Below, in pieces: positions 45,602 through 56,951 of a DNA stretch of 64,000 nucleotides; the first letter of the stretch is position 1, and the number at the start of each line of letters is the position of its first letter. Under the pieces are notes generated by a model. That model was not told the origin of the DNA. It saw only the letters and a list, made by a program, of their open reading frames with translations, and ran no database searches. Source of the stretch: Alcaligenes faecalis (lineage in GTDB: Bacteria; Pseudomonadota; Gammaproteobacteria; Burkholderiales; Burkholderiaceae_B); the NCBI RefSeq assembly GCF_041521385.1, contig NZ_CP168006.1, forward strand, positions 3,535,590-3,599,589, read 5' to 3'. The position numbers were made by a program, and so were the translations under genes.

Positions 45602-45931
45602 TCAAGCAGCCTGGCTGGGGAGGCTGAGCAAAATGTGAGGTTCTTCAACTTCAAGCTCAGTTTTCAGGTACTTGGCACCAAAACGGCTGAGCGCCACGGT
45701 CAGTTTGGCGGGAATGCCATCCAGAAGAATGTAGTAATCTTCCTGGCCCTGCTCAATTTGCTGGACAACATCGGGTTGAGAGCGTTGCCAGCCCGCACCT
45801 CCAAGATGGGTAATTCGTTCGTAAGGGTCCCGACGCATATCTTTCGTGACGTATGCAACCTCGATCATTTGCCACCTCATGAAGTTCTTGTTGGGATCTT
45901 CATCATTGGGCATAAGGAGGCTGACAGCCAT
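45602..45931 (-). CDS. DUF3892-type small protein
   Basis: Protein of 109 residues; the core VTKDMRRDPYERITHLGG and ALSRFGAKYLKTE match the DUF3892 family of unknown function. No signal peptide. Stands between two unrelated genes. Confidence 0.7.
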   Translation of the reverse strand: MAVSLLMPNDEDPNKNFMRWQMIEVAYVTKDMRRDPYERITHLGGAGWQRSQPDVVQQIEQGQEDYYILLDGIPAKLTVALSRFGAKYLKTELEVEEPHILLSLPSQAA

Positions 45932-45955
45932 TAGGGATTTTACGAATCTTGAGGT

Positions 45956-46642
45956 TTAGACCTTCAAAGCCTTGATCAGATAGGGGTCCAGGTCTGGTTG
46001 GCGCAGCAGCCAGTTCTTGTAGTCCTGTGGCACATCGGCAATGGCCATGCCCTTGTGTTTGCCAAAATGCAAAACGGTGGGAATGCGGGCGTGCTCGGAC
46101 AACTGCCACAGCTGTTCCCAGGTGTTGATGTTTTGTGTCAGGCCCAGCAAATACTGCAAAAGCGACAGGCAATTGCGCACGTCGGCCAGGGCGCTGTGCG
46201 CATGGCGCAGACGCTCGCGCGCGTTAGCGCGATCAATGTGATAAATCAACGCAGATTGGCTGTAGCTGTCCAGGCCTGGAATCAAGTGGCGGGACAAAGC
46301 CAGGGTACAGATACGTTTGATATTGGGCGAGCCGGCCACACCCCAGTCATAGTCCACATTGTGGCCGATGATGTATTGGGTGTCGGCAGGCAGCTTGAAT
46401 TCGGTGTGCGACGGGCAGTCTTGCAGCTCTTCGTCGTAAATATGGTGAGTGGCCAGGGCGCCCAGTGTATTGGCTTCATCGGGCCGGTAGCGTTGCTCAA
46501 ACTCTTCATTGATCAGCAAAAATACCGGGTCGCTCAAGCGCAACCAAGCGGCCTCGATGACTTGAGGCTGGGCAGTGCCAGTGGTTTCAGTATCAAACAG
46601 CAGGGCAGACATACGAGAATCGCTAACAGACAAAGCCGTCAT
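45956..46642 (-). CDS. DEDDh 3'-5' exonuclease, ExoX-like
   Basis: Nuclease of 218-228 residues. Exo I motif LLFDTETTG, Exo II IGHNVDYDW and Exo III AHSALADVRNC (HxAxxD) give the four acidic residues and histidine of the DnaQ/DEDDh group. A C-terminal module VLHFGKHKGMAIADVPQDY (about 185-205) is the ExoX_C-like domain. It would degrade DNA ends 3' to 5' during repair. Either ATG at 46642 or 46612 could start. Confidence 0.87.
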   Translation of the reverse strand: MTALSVSDSRMSALLFDTETTGTAQPQVIEAAWLRLSDPVFLLINEEFEQRYRPDEANTLGALATHHIYDEELQDCPSHTEFKLPADTQYIIGHNVDYDWGVAGSPNIKRICTLALSRHLIPGLDSYSQSALIYHIDRANARERLRHAHSALADVRNCLSLLQYLLGLTQNINTWEQLWQLSEHARIPTVLHFGKHKGMAIADVPQDYKNWLLRQPDLDPYLIKALKV

Positions 46643-46666
46643 GGTAGTGCATGTGCCAGGCTTTGC

Positions 46667-46891
46667 CTATACAGGCTTGAGGCGAAATCCCTCAGGAACC
46701 CCCCAGCGATTGGTGCGTAGCAGCCAGTGAGTCTGACAGGTCTGACAACGATACTGTGTTTCATGGGCTCCATCAGGAGATGGGGGGTGTTGTCCCAGTA
46801 AGCGCAAATCGGCATGCGCTTGGCTAGTACTGACACCCTGTGGCAAAGCCAAACATGCTGGGCATAAGGGCGAGCCGTAAACTGACGCCAT
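46667..46891 (-). CDS. Small zinc-ribbon protein
   Basis: Protein of 74 residues with two CxxC pairs (PLCPACLALP near residue 10 and YRCQTCQTHW near 53), a classic zinc ribbon. GGGAG lies 7 bases before the ATG at 46891, which argues for this start over longer upstream frames. Partner unknown. Confidence 0.65.
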   Translation of the reverse strand: MASVYGSPLCPACLALPQGVSTSQAHADLRLLGQHPPSPDGAHETQYRCQTCQTHWLLRTNRWGVPEGFRLKPV

Positions 46892-46955
46892 ATCACCGCT
46901 CCCTGATGTTTTGTTTCGTATTGATACATCAGTATCGGTTTGCTTACGGATAGCG

Positions 46956-48416
46956 TCAAGTCTCTGTCTTGGGGGCAGGAAAATGATAGGAGTAACTTTG
47001 ATCCCGGCCTGCGCGTTTTGCCTCGTACAAGGCTGTATCGGCCTGGCGTAGCAAGGCGTGCAGATCCAGGGTTGAGGGTTCCAAAGTGGCAACCCCCAGG
47101 CTGGCAGTCATGGTCAACTGCTGCTCGTTGTCCAGGGAAAAGGGCAGCAGGGAAATGCTTTTACGGACTCGCTCAGCAACAGCATGTGCCTGCTGCGCAC
47201 TGCAATCGGGCAATAAAATCCCAAATTCCTCGCCGCCCAGTCGGCCGCATACATCGGTATCGCGCAACGCCAGTGAAATACGCTGGGTGATGGCACTCAA
47301 GGCCAGGTCACCAACATGGTGGCCGTGGGTGTCGTTAATGGGTTTGAAGTGGTCTATGTCCAGAACGATGACGCTGACGGGAACGTGTTTCAGACGGCAT
47401 TGAGTCAGTATGGCCTGGCTTTGCTGATAGAAAGCCTGTTTGTTGAGCAGGCCGGTCAGGGCATCGTGGTGGGCAAGCCGCTGCAGCTTTTCAACCGCCA
47501 GATTGCGGGCTGACATCAGGCTGGCACTGGTGATTGATGCCAATGCAATGGACGCAATGCCGATGCGTAGCGACAGTAGCTCTAGCGAGGTATGAAGCTG
47601 GCTGGGCAGGAAGTTCGTGGGCGGGTTCAGGGCAAACAGGGTCCAGAGTACATAGAACAGAGTCAGTAAGGTCGTAGAAAAAAGCGAGTAGCTCAGCGCA
47701 CACCACAATAAAGGTAGAACGGGGAAGGCCAGCGAGCCGGGGCCGTCTATGAGCAGACTTAACAAGCAAGCCAATAACAAGGACAGAGCAGGCGCCAGTT
47801 GGGCCAGGCTCATCAGGTGTGGCTCGTTCCAGTACTCCAGAAAACGCCGCCAAGGGCGAGCGGGGGCAGTCAGGATGACGGGCACGATCGTGCTATAGGA
47901 AATCAAGCTAGTCAGCATCCAGGACAGAATAGCCAAGGGCAGATCCTGATGGGTATGCAAGTAGAGAGCAAAACCACCCAGAAAGCCTGATAAAACACAG
48001 CCCAGGCCGTAGTAGCCAGCCAGCGTTAACATCGCTTGGGGACGACGCAGAGAAAGATCCAGTTGGTGATTACGGGTAATCAGCCAATACGCCAGACCAA
48101 CACTGCTGACATTGGCCAGGGTCAATAGCAGCGCAATAGGCAGGGGGGTGTTGGCAATGAGCCCGGCACTGACATAGGCCAGTGCAATCAGTAGCCAGTT
48201 AAGTTTTTGGCTGGCCCAGTCTGGGCGGCGGATAAACAGACCCAGAAGCACAGCTTCAGTAGGCCAGAAAATGGTCAGTGCATCGGAATGATGCAGCCTG
48301 ACACCCAGCAGGGTCAGAAGGAGGACCAGACTGAACAGGAAAAAACGGGAGAGATAGGAATAGCGCCGTAGCGGGCGCAAGCAGAAAGCCTGCTTTGGTT
48401 TCATATCCGTTGCCAT
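46956..48416 (-). CDS. Diguanylate cyclase with MASE1-like membrane sensor
   Basis: Protein of 486 residues. Eight or more hydrophobic helices (about 20-310) resemble MASE1. A complete GGEEF domain follows (about 320-480) with VIVLDIDHFKPINDTHGH, and GGEEF itself in CGRLGGEEFGILLPD. It makes cyclic di-GMP from GTP at the inner membrane. The HD-GYP protein at 26145 would break down the same messenger. Confidence 0.92.
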   Translation of the reverse strand: MATDMKPKQAFCLRPLRRYSYLSRFFLFSLVLLLTLLGVRLHHSDALTIFWPTEAVLLGLFIRRPDWASQKLNWLLIALAYVSAGLIANTPLPIALLLTLANVSSVGLAYWLITRNHQLDLSLRRPQAMLTLAGYYGLGCVLSGFLGGFALYLHTHQDLPLAILSWMLTSLISYSTIVPVILTAPARPWRRFLEYWNEPHLMSLAQLAPALSLLLACLLSLLIDGPGSLAFPVLPLLWCALSYSLFSTTLLTLFYVLWTLFALNPPTNFLPSQLHTSLELLSLRIGIASIALASITSASLMSARNLAVEKLQRLAHHDALTGLLNKQAFYQQSQAILTQCRLKHVPVSVIVLDIDHFKPINDTHGHHVGDLALSAITQRISLALRDTDVCGRLGGEEFGILLPDCSAQQAHAVAERVRKSISLLPFSLDNEQQLTMTASLGVATLEPSTLDLHALLRQADTALYEAKRAGRDQSYSYHFPAPKTET

Positions 48417-48536
48417 AGGAGCGCACGCTCAACGTGGACGCTTTACAGCGTCGGATAAGTTCTAAGCCGCTACTATTTTAAAATGAAAGCAAAAATGACC
48501 ATTACAAATTGTAATTATGAGTTATGAAATGAGACT

Positions 48537-48567
48537 AATGCGGGGATTGCTGCTAGCACCCCGCATT
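48537..48567 (-). terminator. Hairpin downstream of the 48852 gene
   Basis: AATGCGGGG and CCCCGCATT form a perfect 9-base stem with a 13-base loop, 19 bases after the stop of the minus-strand small gene. The T tail is poor, so termination is probable rather than certain. Confidence 0.55.
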
Positions 48568-48585
48568 AAATTGAGTGGTTCCTTC

Positions 48586-48852
48586 TTAATTCAGAGCGGG
48601 CAAGGGGTGGCGAGAAGCCACATGATGTACGTCTTGCAGGCGGAAACGAAACCGCACGTTGGCATCTTGACTCTGGGCGTCGGCCGTGTAGGTCGTGCAG
48701 CCGTGTACGGGCGAGCTGAAGATCACGGTACCGGCCATACGTGGGCCGTTTTTAGGTTGTAGATACACCGTATCGCCAATGCGAATATCGGTTTTGTTCA
48801 AGGCAATATGCTCAGGGCGCGAAATCAAACCGGTTGGATAGATATTTTTCAT
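48586..48852 (-). CDS. Conserved small protein of unknown function
   Basis: Protein of 88 residues starting MKNIYPTGLI, with an alternation of beta-like segments (IRIGDTVYLQPKNGPRMAG, VHGCTTYTADAQ). AAGGA lies a few bases before ATG 48852. The DTVYL...GTV pattern suggests a small beta-barrel, but no family is recognised. Single-gene unit with a downstream hairpin. Confidence 0.6.
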   Translation of the reverse strand: MKNIYPTGLISRPEHIALNKTDIRIGDTVYLQPKNGPRMAGTVIFSSPVHGCTTYTADAQSQDANVRFRFRLQDVHHVASRHPLPALN

Positions 48853-49392
48853 GTTTTTTTCCTTATCGTGTGGCGTCATTACATCGTTTTTTTATTGAGA
48901 TTTGATGACACCATGATGGACCGGACTCCACACGGAGGCCAGGCCATTGCTGTTTCAGTGTAGAACCTCGCTGACTGGGGGGAAACCTCAGACAAACGTG
49001 CTCTGTGGCAGCATGGACAGCGCCTTATCGGTTTGCCAAGCACATGGACGGAGCGAGTCCGCTACGATGCAAAAATAAGTCTGGATGTGGCTGTCGTCGC
49101 CGTGGTGAATGAATACCCGCATGTTTGGGGACATGCCAGAAGGCTAAAACGCCTTGAAGTGGCTACATTCAAAAAAGTTGATCGCACGTTTTTAATGTAA
49201 TGGATGTGTTGGTGCAATCAATTAAACATTAAGCCATGATTTTGCTGTGTTGTCAAGCTCGTGAGCGGAATAATTTTCCAGAGCCGACGTTTCTGGTCCA
49301 CGTCTTCGCAATCCGTCGTCACAGCAGGAGCGGTCTAGTGGTCAGGCTGTTTTAGAATAAGTCTCTTATCTTGCCTTTTGCTATTGCGACTC
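48853..49392. other. Intergenic region upstream of the MOSC gene
   Basis: About 540 bases without a credible gene. It must contain divergent promoters for the small gene and the MOSC gene. The part 49150-49280 is AT-rich. No RNA gene or repeat was recognised. Confidence 0.4.
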
Positions 49393-50262
49393 ATGATTAC
49401 CATCACCGGCTTGTTCACTCACCCCATCAAATCCTGTGCCGCCCAGGCGCATCCGCAAGGCGTTGAGGTCAGCGTTGCGGGCCTGGCCCACGACCGCGAG
49501 TGGGTCGTTGTTGACCAGCAGGGCGTATTCATGACGCAGCGTCGTTGGCCACGTATGTCCTTGATTCGGCCATGGGTGCAGGATGGGCAGATTACCGTTC
49601 AAGCGCCCGGTATGGAGCCGTTGAGCTGGTCTTTGGAGGCACCCATAGGGGAGAACATCGCCGTGTCGGTGCGTATCTGGAGTTCAGACACCTTGGGTCG
49701 GGACGAGGGGGATCAGGTCGCACAATGGTTCAGTGATTTTTTGCAAACCCCTTGTCGGGTACTGCGTAACCATAGTCGTGCCCGCCGCTATGTTCTGACT
49801 GAGCGGGTACGCCCTTGGGAAGAAAAGTCTCAGGGCTGGCGCCAGATCGGTGATCAGCTAAACGGTTTTGGTTTTGCTGACGCCTTGCCTTTTTTGTTTA
49901 CGAATGAGGCGTCTCTGGAAGAGTTGAATCGTCTGGTTGTGCAGTCCGGGGAGCAAGCGGTGCCCATGGATCGTTTCCGTGCCAATGTCGTTTTCACGGG
50001 CTTGCCAGCCTATGAGGAGGACTACGCTCTGGGTGTGAGCAGCGAGGGTCTGAGTTTTGCGTTTGTTCGTCAGTGCACCCGTTGCCCTATGCCTAATGTC
50101 AACCAGCGAACGGCCGAGGTGGGCACGCAGCCCGGTCTGGCCTTGGCGCAAAGCCGCCAGTTTGCACAAGGAACCTTGTTTGGCATGCAGGCCATGCTGG
50201 TTGAATCCAAGTCCCAAATGCTGACAATTGGCCAGACTTTGGACGTGGAATACAGTTTTTAA
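49393..50262 (+). CDS. MOSC-domain protein (YcbX/mARC-like)
   Basis: Protein of 289 residues with a MOSC N-terminal beta-barrel (ITGLFTHPIKSCAAQ) and a MOSC core at about 120-280. The molybdenum-ligand cysteine region FVRQCTRCPMPNVNQRTAE is present. YcbX-type enzymes use molybdenum cofactor to reduce N-hydroxylated compounds. The ATG at 49393 is chosen since homology starts at its second residue. Confidence 0.9.
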   Translation: MITITGLFTHPIKSCAAQAHPQGVEVSVAGLAHDREWVVVDQQGVFMTQRRWPRMSLIRPWVQDGQITVQAPGMEPLSWSLEAPIGENIAVSVRIWSSDTLGRDEGDQVAQWFSDFLQTPCRVLRNHSRARRYVLTERVRPWEEKSQGWRQIGDQLNGFGFADALPFLFTNEASLEELNRLVVQSGEQAVPMDRFRANVVFTGLPAYEEDYALGVSSEGLSFAFVRQCTRCPMPNVNQRTAEVGTQPGLALAQSRQFAQGTLFGMQAMLVESKSQMLTIGQTLDVEYSF

Positions 50263-50280
50263 GCATTAACCGGCGTTGAA

Positions 50281-50742
50281 TCAGGCGTAGTCCAGAGGCA
50301 GGCGGGTGGTGAACTTGATCTGCTCCATGGCGAAACTGGAGCTGACATCGGTCAGCTCTATTTCTGAGATCAGGCGCTGGTAAACACGGTCAAAGCTCTT
50401 GATGTCAGGCACCACCACGCGCAGCAAGTAATCGGTATCGCCACTCATGCGATAGAACTCCACAATTTGTGGAATCGCCTCCACCACGGCTGAAAACTCG
50501 CTGTACCACTGCTTGTTGTGCTGATTGGTCTTGATGGCGACAAACACGGTCACGCCCACATTCAGCTTTTCTGAACTGAGTAAAGCCACTCGCTTTTCGA
50601 TATACCCTTCCTGTTCCAGGCGCTGTATACGTCGCCAGCAGGGCGTGCTGGACAAACCCACCCGGTCGGCAATGTCCTGGATGGCCAAGGTGGCATCGTT
50701 TTGGAGGATCTCCAGAATGTGCTTGTCGAACTTATCCAACAT
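50281..50742 (-). CDS. Lrp/AsnC-family regulator
   Basis: Regulator of 153 residues: helix-turn-helix (about 5-60; LQNDATLAIQDIADRVGLSS) and RAM ligand domain (about 70-145; YRMSGDTDYLLRVVV). ATG at 50742 is the standard family start MLDKFDKHIL. Divergent from the cystathionine beta-lyase gene at 50889, its likely target. Confidence 0.92.
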   Translation of the reverse strand: MLDKFDKHILEILQNDATLAIQDIADRVGLSSTPCWRRIQRLEQEGYIEKRVALLSSEKLNVGVTVFVAIKTNQHNKQWYSEFSAVVEAIPQIVEFYRMSGDTDYLLRVVVPDIKSFDRVYQRLISEIELTDVSSSFAMEQIKFTTRLPLDYA

Positions 50743-50888
50743 AAAAATAATTTCCCAATAATCATGCTGATCGTAGGTTTTTATTCTCTGAATTCTGCCT
50801 TCCATAGCGTAAAAACGCAATAATTGCCCCTGGGCTCTTGCGTAGACTGTTTCCATTCATCTTTGGCGATCACGATCAGGAATACAGC

Positions 50889-52112
50889 ATGCAGGACTGC
50901 GATTATCAAAATACCCGTTTAACGCATTTGGGCCGGGACACCAGCGTGTCGGCTGGCTTTGTGAATGTACCGGTTTGTCGAGGCTCGACTATTTTGGCCG
51001 ACAACCTGGAGCAATGGGCGCAGCGCAAGGAGCCTGACAATCCCTATGCCTCTTATGGCCGCTTTACCAACCCGACTTTGCAAACCTTGACGCAGGCTGT
51101 GGCCGAGCTGGAAGGCGGCTTTCAGGCCAGCCTGTTTCCGTCTGGCTTGGCGGCGTGTACGCATGCTTTGTTGGGCATGCTGGAAGTGGGGGATCATTTG
51201 CTGTTACCCGATTCGGTCTATGGCCCGGTACGTGCGTTTGCACAGCAGGTGCTGGCTAGCCGCATGGGTATTCAGGTCCAGTTTTACGAGCCGTCTTTGG
51301 GGGAGGGGATAGCCAGTCTGATTCGTCCCAATACCAAGGTGGTGTACGTAGAGTCGCCCGGTTCGGCCACCTTTGAGATCCAGGATATTCCAGCCATTGC
51401 GCGCTGTGCGCATGCGGTTGGGGCGTATCTGCTTCTGGATAATACCTGGGCTACTCCCTTGTTTTTTAAGCCGTTTGAGCATGGTGTAGATGTGTCTATC
51501 CACGCTGCCACCAAGTACTTGACGGGGCATTCCGATGCCTTGCTGGGCATTGCCACGGCGAACGAACGCGCCTGGCCTTTGCTGCGTCGGGCTGCGCATG
51601 ATTTTGGTCAGACAGCCGGGCCTGACGACGCTTTTTTGGCACTGCGTGGCATGCGTACCCTGGGAGTGCGTTTACGTCAGCACCAGTCCAGTGCCTTGCA
51701 GATTGCCCGTTTTCTGGAACATCATCCGCAGGTACAACAGGTTTTGCATCCGGCGCTGGAGTCTCATCCCGGTCATGTGATCTGGAAGCGGGATTTTACC
51801 GGTTCTACTGGCTTGTTTGGTGTGGTTCTGGAGCCATTGAGCCAAGCGCAGTTATCCCTGTTTTTCAAGACATTGCGCTTGTTTGGTATCGGTCTGTCCT
51901 GGGGTGGGTTCGAGAGCTTGGCTTTGCCCATGGATATGCCTAAACGCAATGGGAAAGCCTTATTCGGAGAAGGGCAGTTATTGCGTTTGCATGTGGGGCT
52001 GGAAGAGCCCCAGCATTTGCAGCAAGATTTGGCGCAGGCTTTGGATGCGGCCTATGCCCTCAGCACGTTCAGAAATACAAATGGACTGCGCCTAGTTGCC
52101 CAACAGGCTTAA
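50889..52112 (+). CDS. metC: Cystathionine beta-lyase (Cys/Met metabolism PLP enzyme)
   Basis: PLP enzyme of 407 residues. Phosphate-binding SGLAACTHALLGML, the aspartate/asparagine in LLLDNTWATPLFF, and the PLP lysine in VSIHAATKYLTGHSDALLG are conserved. The segment LSWGGFESLALP is typical of MetC. It splits cystathionine to homocysteine, pyruvate and ammonia in methionine synthesis. AGGA sits 8 bases before ATG 50889. Its last bases overlap the end of the convergent gene at 52092. Controlled probably by the divergent Lrp-type protein. Confidence 0.9.
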   Translation: MQDCDYQNTRLTHLGRDTSVSAGFVNVPVCRGSTILADNLEQWAQRKEPDNPYASYGRFTNPTLQTLTQAVAELEGGFQASLFPSGLAACTHALLGMLEVGDHLLLPDSVYGPVRAFAQQVLASRMGIQVQFYEPSLGEGIASLIRPNTKVVYVESPGSATFEIQDIPAIARCAHAVGAYLLLDNTWATPLFFKPFEHGVDVSIHAATKYLTGHSDALLGIATANERAWPLLRRAAHDFGQTAGPDDAFLALRGMRTLGVRLRQHQSSALQIARFLEHHPQVQQVLHPALESHPGHVIWKRDFTGSTGLFGVVLEPLSQAQLSLFFKTLRLFGIGLSWGGFESLALPMDMPKRNGKALFGEGQLLRLHVGLEEPQHLQQDLAQALDAAYALSTFRNTNGLRLVAQQA

Positions 52113-52565
52113 TTGCTGGTTTTCTTGTCGGGCGATCAGACGGCGCGTCTGTTCTTCGTTGATGTCCAGGCTGGGATCATCCAAAGAAGGTTGAGCGGGG
52201 CTGGAGATGCGTTCTGCAATCCGGTTCCAGCGCAACCCCAGTTTGCTGGGCTTGGCCGGGCGACGACGGCTGCGCGGGGCGGTCTCATGTTGGTCAGGCG
52301 AGTATTGGGTCAGGTCGAATTGGCCCGTGACAATTCCGACTTGCTTGAGCAGGACCATGGCCTGCAAGGGGCTTTTGAAACTGCGTGGATCTTTGCTGCG
52401 GGCGGTAACCAGCACAGCCTGGCCAGCGCGGGTAGCCACCTGCACAAAAAAATGATTGCCTTGCCCTTTGATAGACACACCTAAAATTCCCCCGGCCTGC
52501 GTGGCGGCACGCAGTTGCTGCAGGGTAAAGGTGACGATTGCGCCTTGACAGGGCAAAGAGGACAT
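52092..52565 (-). CDS. Conserved protein, possibly related to ParC-type plasmid-partition accessory proteins
   Basis: Protein of 157 residues. An N-terminal half (VTFTLQQLRAATQAGGILG, then KDPRSFKSPLQAMVLLKQVGI) recalls small partition-associated proteins found on plasmids and integrative elements. The second half is basic and low complexity (APRSRRRPAKPSKLG). The match is by impression only. It overlaps the end of metC by 21 bases on the opposite strand. Confidence 0.5.
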   Translation of the reverse strand: MSSLPCQGAIVTFTLQQLRAATQAGGILGVSIKGQGNHFFVQVATRAGQAVLVTARSKDPRSFKSPLQAMVLLKQVGIVTGQFDLTQYSPDQHETAPRSRRRPAKPSKLGLRWNRIAERISSPAQPSLDDPSLDINEEQTRRLIARQENQQLSLLGN

Positions 52566-52577
52566 AAATTAGTGCTC

Positions 52578-52604
52578 AATAAAGAAAGCCCGCCGTTGCG
52601 GGCT
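52578..52604 (-). terminator. Terminator of the NUDIX-YbaN-CMD operon
   Basis: AGCCCGC and GCGGGCT form a perfect 7-base stem with a 4-base loop; on the minus strand it is followed by TTTCTTTATT. Confidence 0.75.
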
Positions 52605-52685
52605 GGTCGGGCAAACAGCGGTGTCCCCTGGAGGGGCTCAAGGGCGACATTATGCCAAAAAATAGACGGTTCGTGGCTTGGATGG

Positions 52686-52709
52686 CACAAGACGGAAGGA
52701 AGTCTTGTG
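52686..52709. repeat. Inverted repeat CACAAGAC/GTCTTGTG
   Basis: Perfect 8-base inverted repeat with an 8-base loop just after the NUDIX stop codon. It is a second hairpin between that stop and the terminator; role unknown. Confidence 0.5.
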
Positions 52710-52720
52710 TGGGCAGAACC

Positions 52721-53134
52721 TCAGGCAGCAGCCTGCGCGCACAGACGCGGCAGAATATGATTAGCCAGCAAAGGGGCTAGCGTCAGAGAGCGAATTTCCT
52801 GCGGGCTGACCCAGCGGGCCTCTTCCAGCTCGGCGGCGGCCTGGAGGTCACGGTCTACTGTCAAGGTAAACACATGGGCATGAACCACGTGGCCAGGTTC
52901 ATTGGCGGCGGGGCTTTCAAAGTACGCTTCGTAGCGGGCAGAGGCGGTTTCTTCCGCTTTCAGGCCCAGCTCCTCGTCCAGTTCGCGTTGTAGGGCTTGA
53001 AGGGGTGTTTCTCCTGCTTCCAGCTTGCCGCCGGCCTGCATGTAGTAGGCGCTGCCATGTTTGCGGACCAGAAGGATTTGGCCTTCAGAGTTGGTGATGT
53101 AGGCGGCAGCCAGCAAGATGACAGGGTTGGACAT
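52721..53134 (-). CDS. NUDIX hydrolase
   Basis: Pyrophosphohydrolase of 137 residues. The Nudix box is complete in GGKLEAGETPLQALQ followed by RELDEELGL, with a metal-binding REhxEE core. ATG 53134 follows GGAAA and fits the usual N-terminus; the upstream extension overlaps YbaN and is not used. Substrate (for example an oxidised nucleotide) cannot be read. Confidence 0.87.
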   Translation of the reverse strand: MSNPVILLAAAYITNSEGQILLVRKHGSAYYMQAGGKLEAGETPLQALQRELDEELGLKAEETASARYEAYFESPAANEPGHVVHAHVFTLTVDRDLQAAAELEEARWVSPQEIRSLTLAPLLANHILPRLCAQAAA

Positions 53135-53180
53135 AGGTTTCCAAGCTAAAAAGGGGCAAACCAGGATCGGTTCAAGCAGG

Positions 53181-55675
<2,495 letters not shown>

Positions 55676-55725
55676 GACATACGGTCTGGAACTCTAGCAG
55701 CCTCTGAACGGGGGCTCTGCCGGTT

Positions 55726-55965
55726 TTAAGCAGACGTATAAAAACGCCCCGATGCCTGATTCCACAGGTGAACTGACCCCAAGAAGTTGGACAGTTTAGG
55801 AAGCGAGGGGTCGAAGGCCTGGGTCCGGTACTGAATTGGACTCAGGCCTTTTAGCTTGAGCTTGATACGTCCGTAATTGTAGTAATAGATGTACGGCTGT
55901 GTCGCTGCTTGTCGGTGCTCGATGCTCTCGAAGCGGCTCAGGTGGAAGCACTCTGCCTTGAGCGA
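55726..55965 (-). pseudogene. IS3-family transposase remnant (C-terminal stump and one element end)
   Basis: From about 55965 down the minus strand reads the C-terminal end of an IS3-family OrfB transposase: LKAECFHLSRFES, YIYYYNYGRIKLKLKGLSPIQYRTQ. The rest of the catalytic domain and OrfA are gone. At 55769 TGAACTGACCCC followed by AAGAAGTTGGACA looks like the element's terminal inverted repeat. The other end was not found. Confidence 0.8.
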
Positions 55966-56047
55966 GCGAGGAGGCAGAAGCCGACTTGCTATTTGGCTGG
56001 ACGACACTGTCAGGTCAAGCTGCGCTCAGAGCGCGTCCTGCATCGAG

Positions 56048-56881
56048 TCAGTCGATGAGTTTCCCGCTTGGTTCATGGAAAGCGAAGGGGCCATCGAACT
56101 GACCGACGGTGGCCGTGTGGGTGACGATCTGGCCAACGCTGTCCAGAGCATGAATCGCGTAGCCAGGCGGCTCCAGCGTCCAGGCCGAGGCAGCATCCTC
56201 ATCCAGATCCAGACAGACCTGGTGGGCCACAGAGGGAGCCGTGCTGGCAATGGTTCCGCCAAAGCGGATCTGTATATTGCGATGCAAATGTCCGCTGATC
56301 ACTCGTTCCACATTGCCGTGCTGACGCACAATCGCCTCCAGTTGTTTTGCCCCTTCCAGCAGGCCAATCTTGTCCATATGGCCGATCAGGGTGTTGAAAG
56401 GGGGGTGATGCAAGGCAATGATGGTGGGGCGCTTGGGCTGTGCGCTCAGTTCGGCTGCCAGCCAGTCCAGTTGCTCCTGGTCCAGACTACCCGCACTGGC
56501 ACCCGCGACGGCACTGTCCAGGGCCAATAGTCTTAACTCACCGATATCCACACCGTAGCAGACGGGGCCAGCCTTGCCCAAGTAAGCATGTTCGGGAAAG
56601 CTTGCGCGTAATTGCTGTCGATCGTCATGGTTGCCGGGCAGCAGGTACACCGGAATCGTTCCCAGGGGGGCAAGCAAGCGGCGCAAGTGGGCATATTCCT
56701 GCGGTCTGCCAAAATCAGTCAGGTCACCTGTCAGCACGATCGCATCTGGCTTTTGGGGCAGGGTCAGAGCGTGCTCTATGGCCTGTTTCAGATAGGGGGC
56801 GGTATTCAGGCGTCCATAGGCCAGCCTGCCTTCTTCCCGGATATGCGGGTCTGTCATTTGAATCAATAGTGTTTGCAGCAT
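56048..56881 (-). CDS. Metallophosphoesterase, GpdQ/CpdA-like
   Basis: Binuclear metal phosphodiesterase of 277 residues with the whole ligand set: DPHI (D-x-H), GDLTDFG, GNHDD, ALHHPPF and SGHLHRN. The overall sequence is closest to glycerophosphodiesterase GpdQ and cAMP phosphodiesterase CpdA. Located 70 bases after an ABC transporter operon, suggesting that it cleaves an imported phosphodiester such as glycerophosphoryl ethanolamine or a similar compound. The ATG at 56881 is preferred over the longer frame to 56977 because GGAAA precedes it and homology begins there. Cytoplasmic; no signal peptide. Confidence 0.88.
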   Translation of the reverse strand: MLQTLLIQMTDPHIREEGRLAYGRLNTAPYLKQAIEHALTLPQKPDAIVLTGDLTDFGRPQEYAHLRRLLAPLGTIPVYLLPGNHDDRQQLRASFPEHAYLGKAGPVCYGVDIGELRLLALDSAVAGASAGSLDQEQLDWLAAELSAQPKRPTIIALHHPPFNTLIGHMDKIGLLEGAKQLEAIVRQHGNVERVISGHLHRNIQIRFGGTIASTAPSVAHQVCLDLDEDAASAWTLEPPGYAIHALDSVGQIVTHTATVGQFDGPFAFHEPSGKLID

Positions 56882-56951
56882 CTTTTTCCGCGCCGCCCTG
56901 GGTGGCGCGCTTCCTGTATCAAAGGTTCGGTGGGGAAGATAAATGGCTTGT

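Noticed and set aside
55889..56530. 213-codon plus-strand frame after argG
   Set aside because: It lies over the IS3 scar and antisense to the phosphodiesterase gene.
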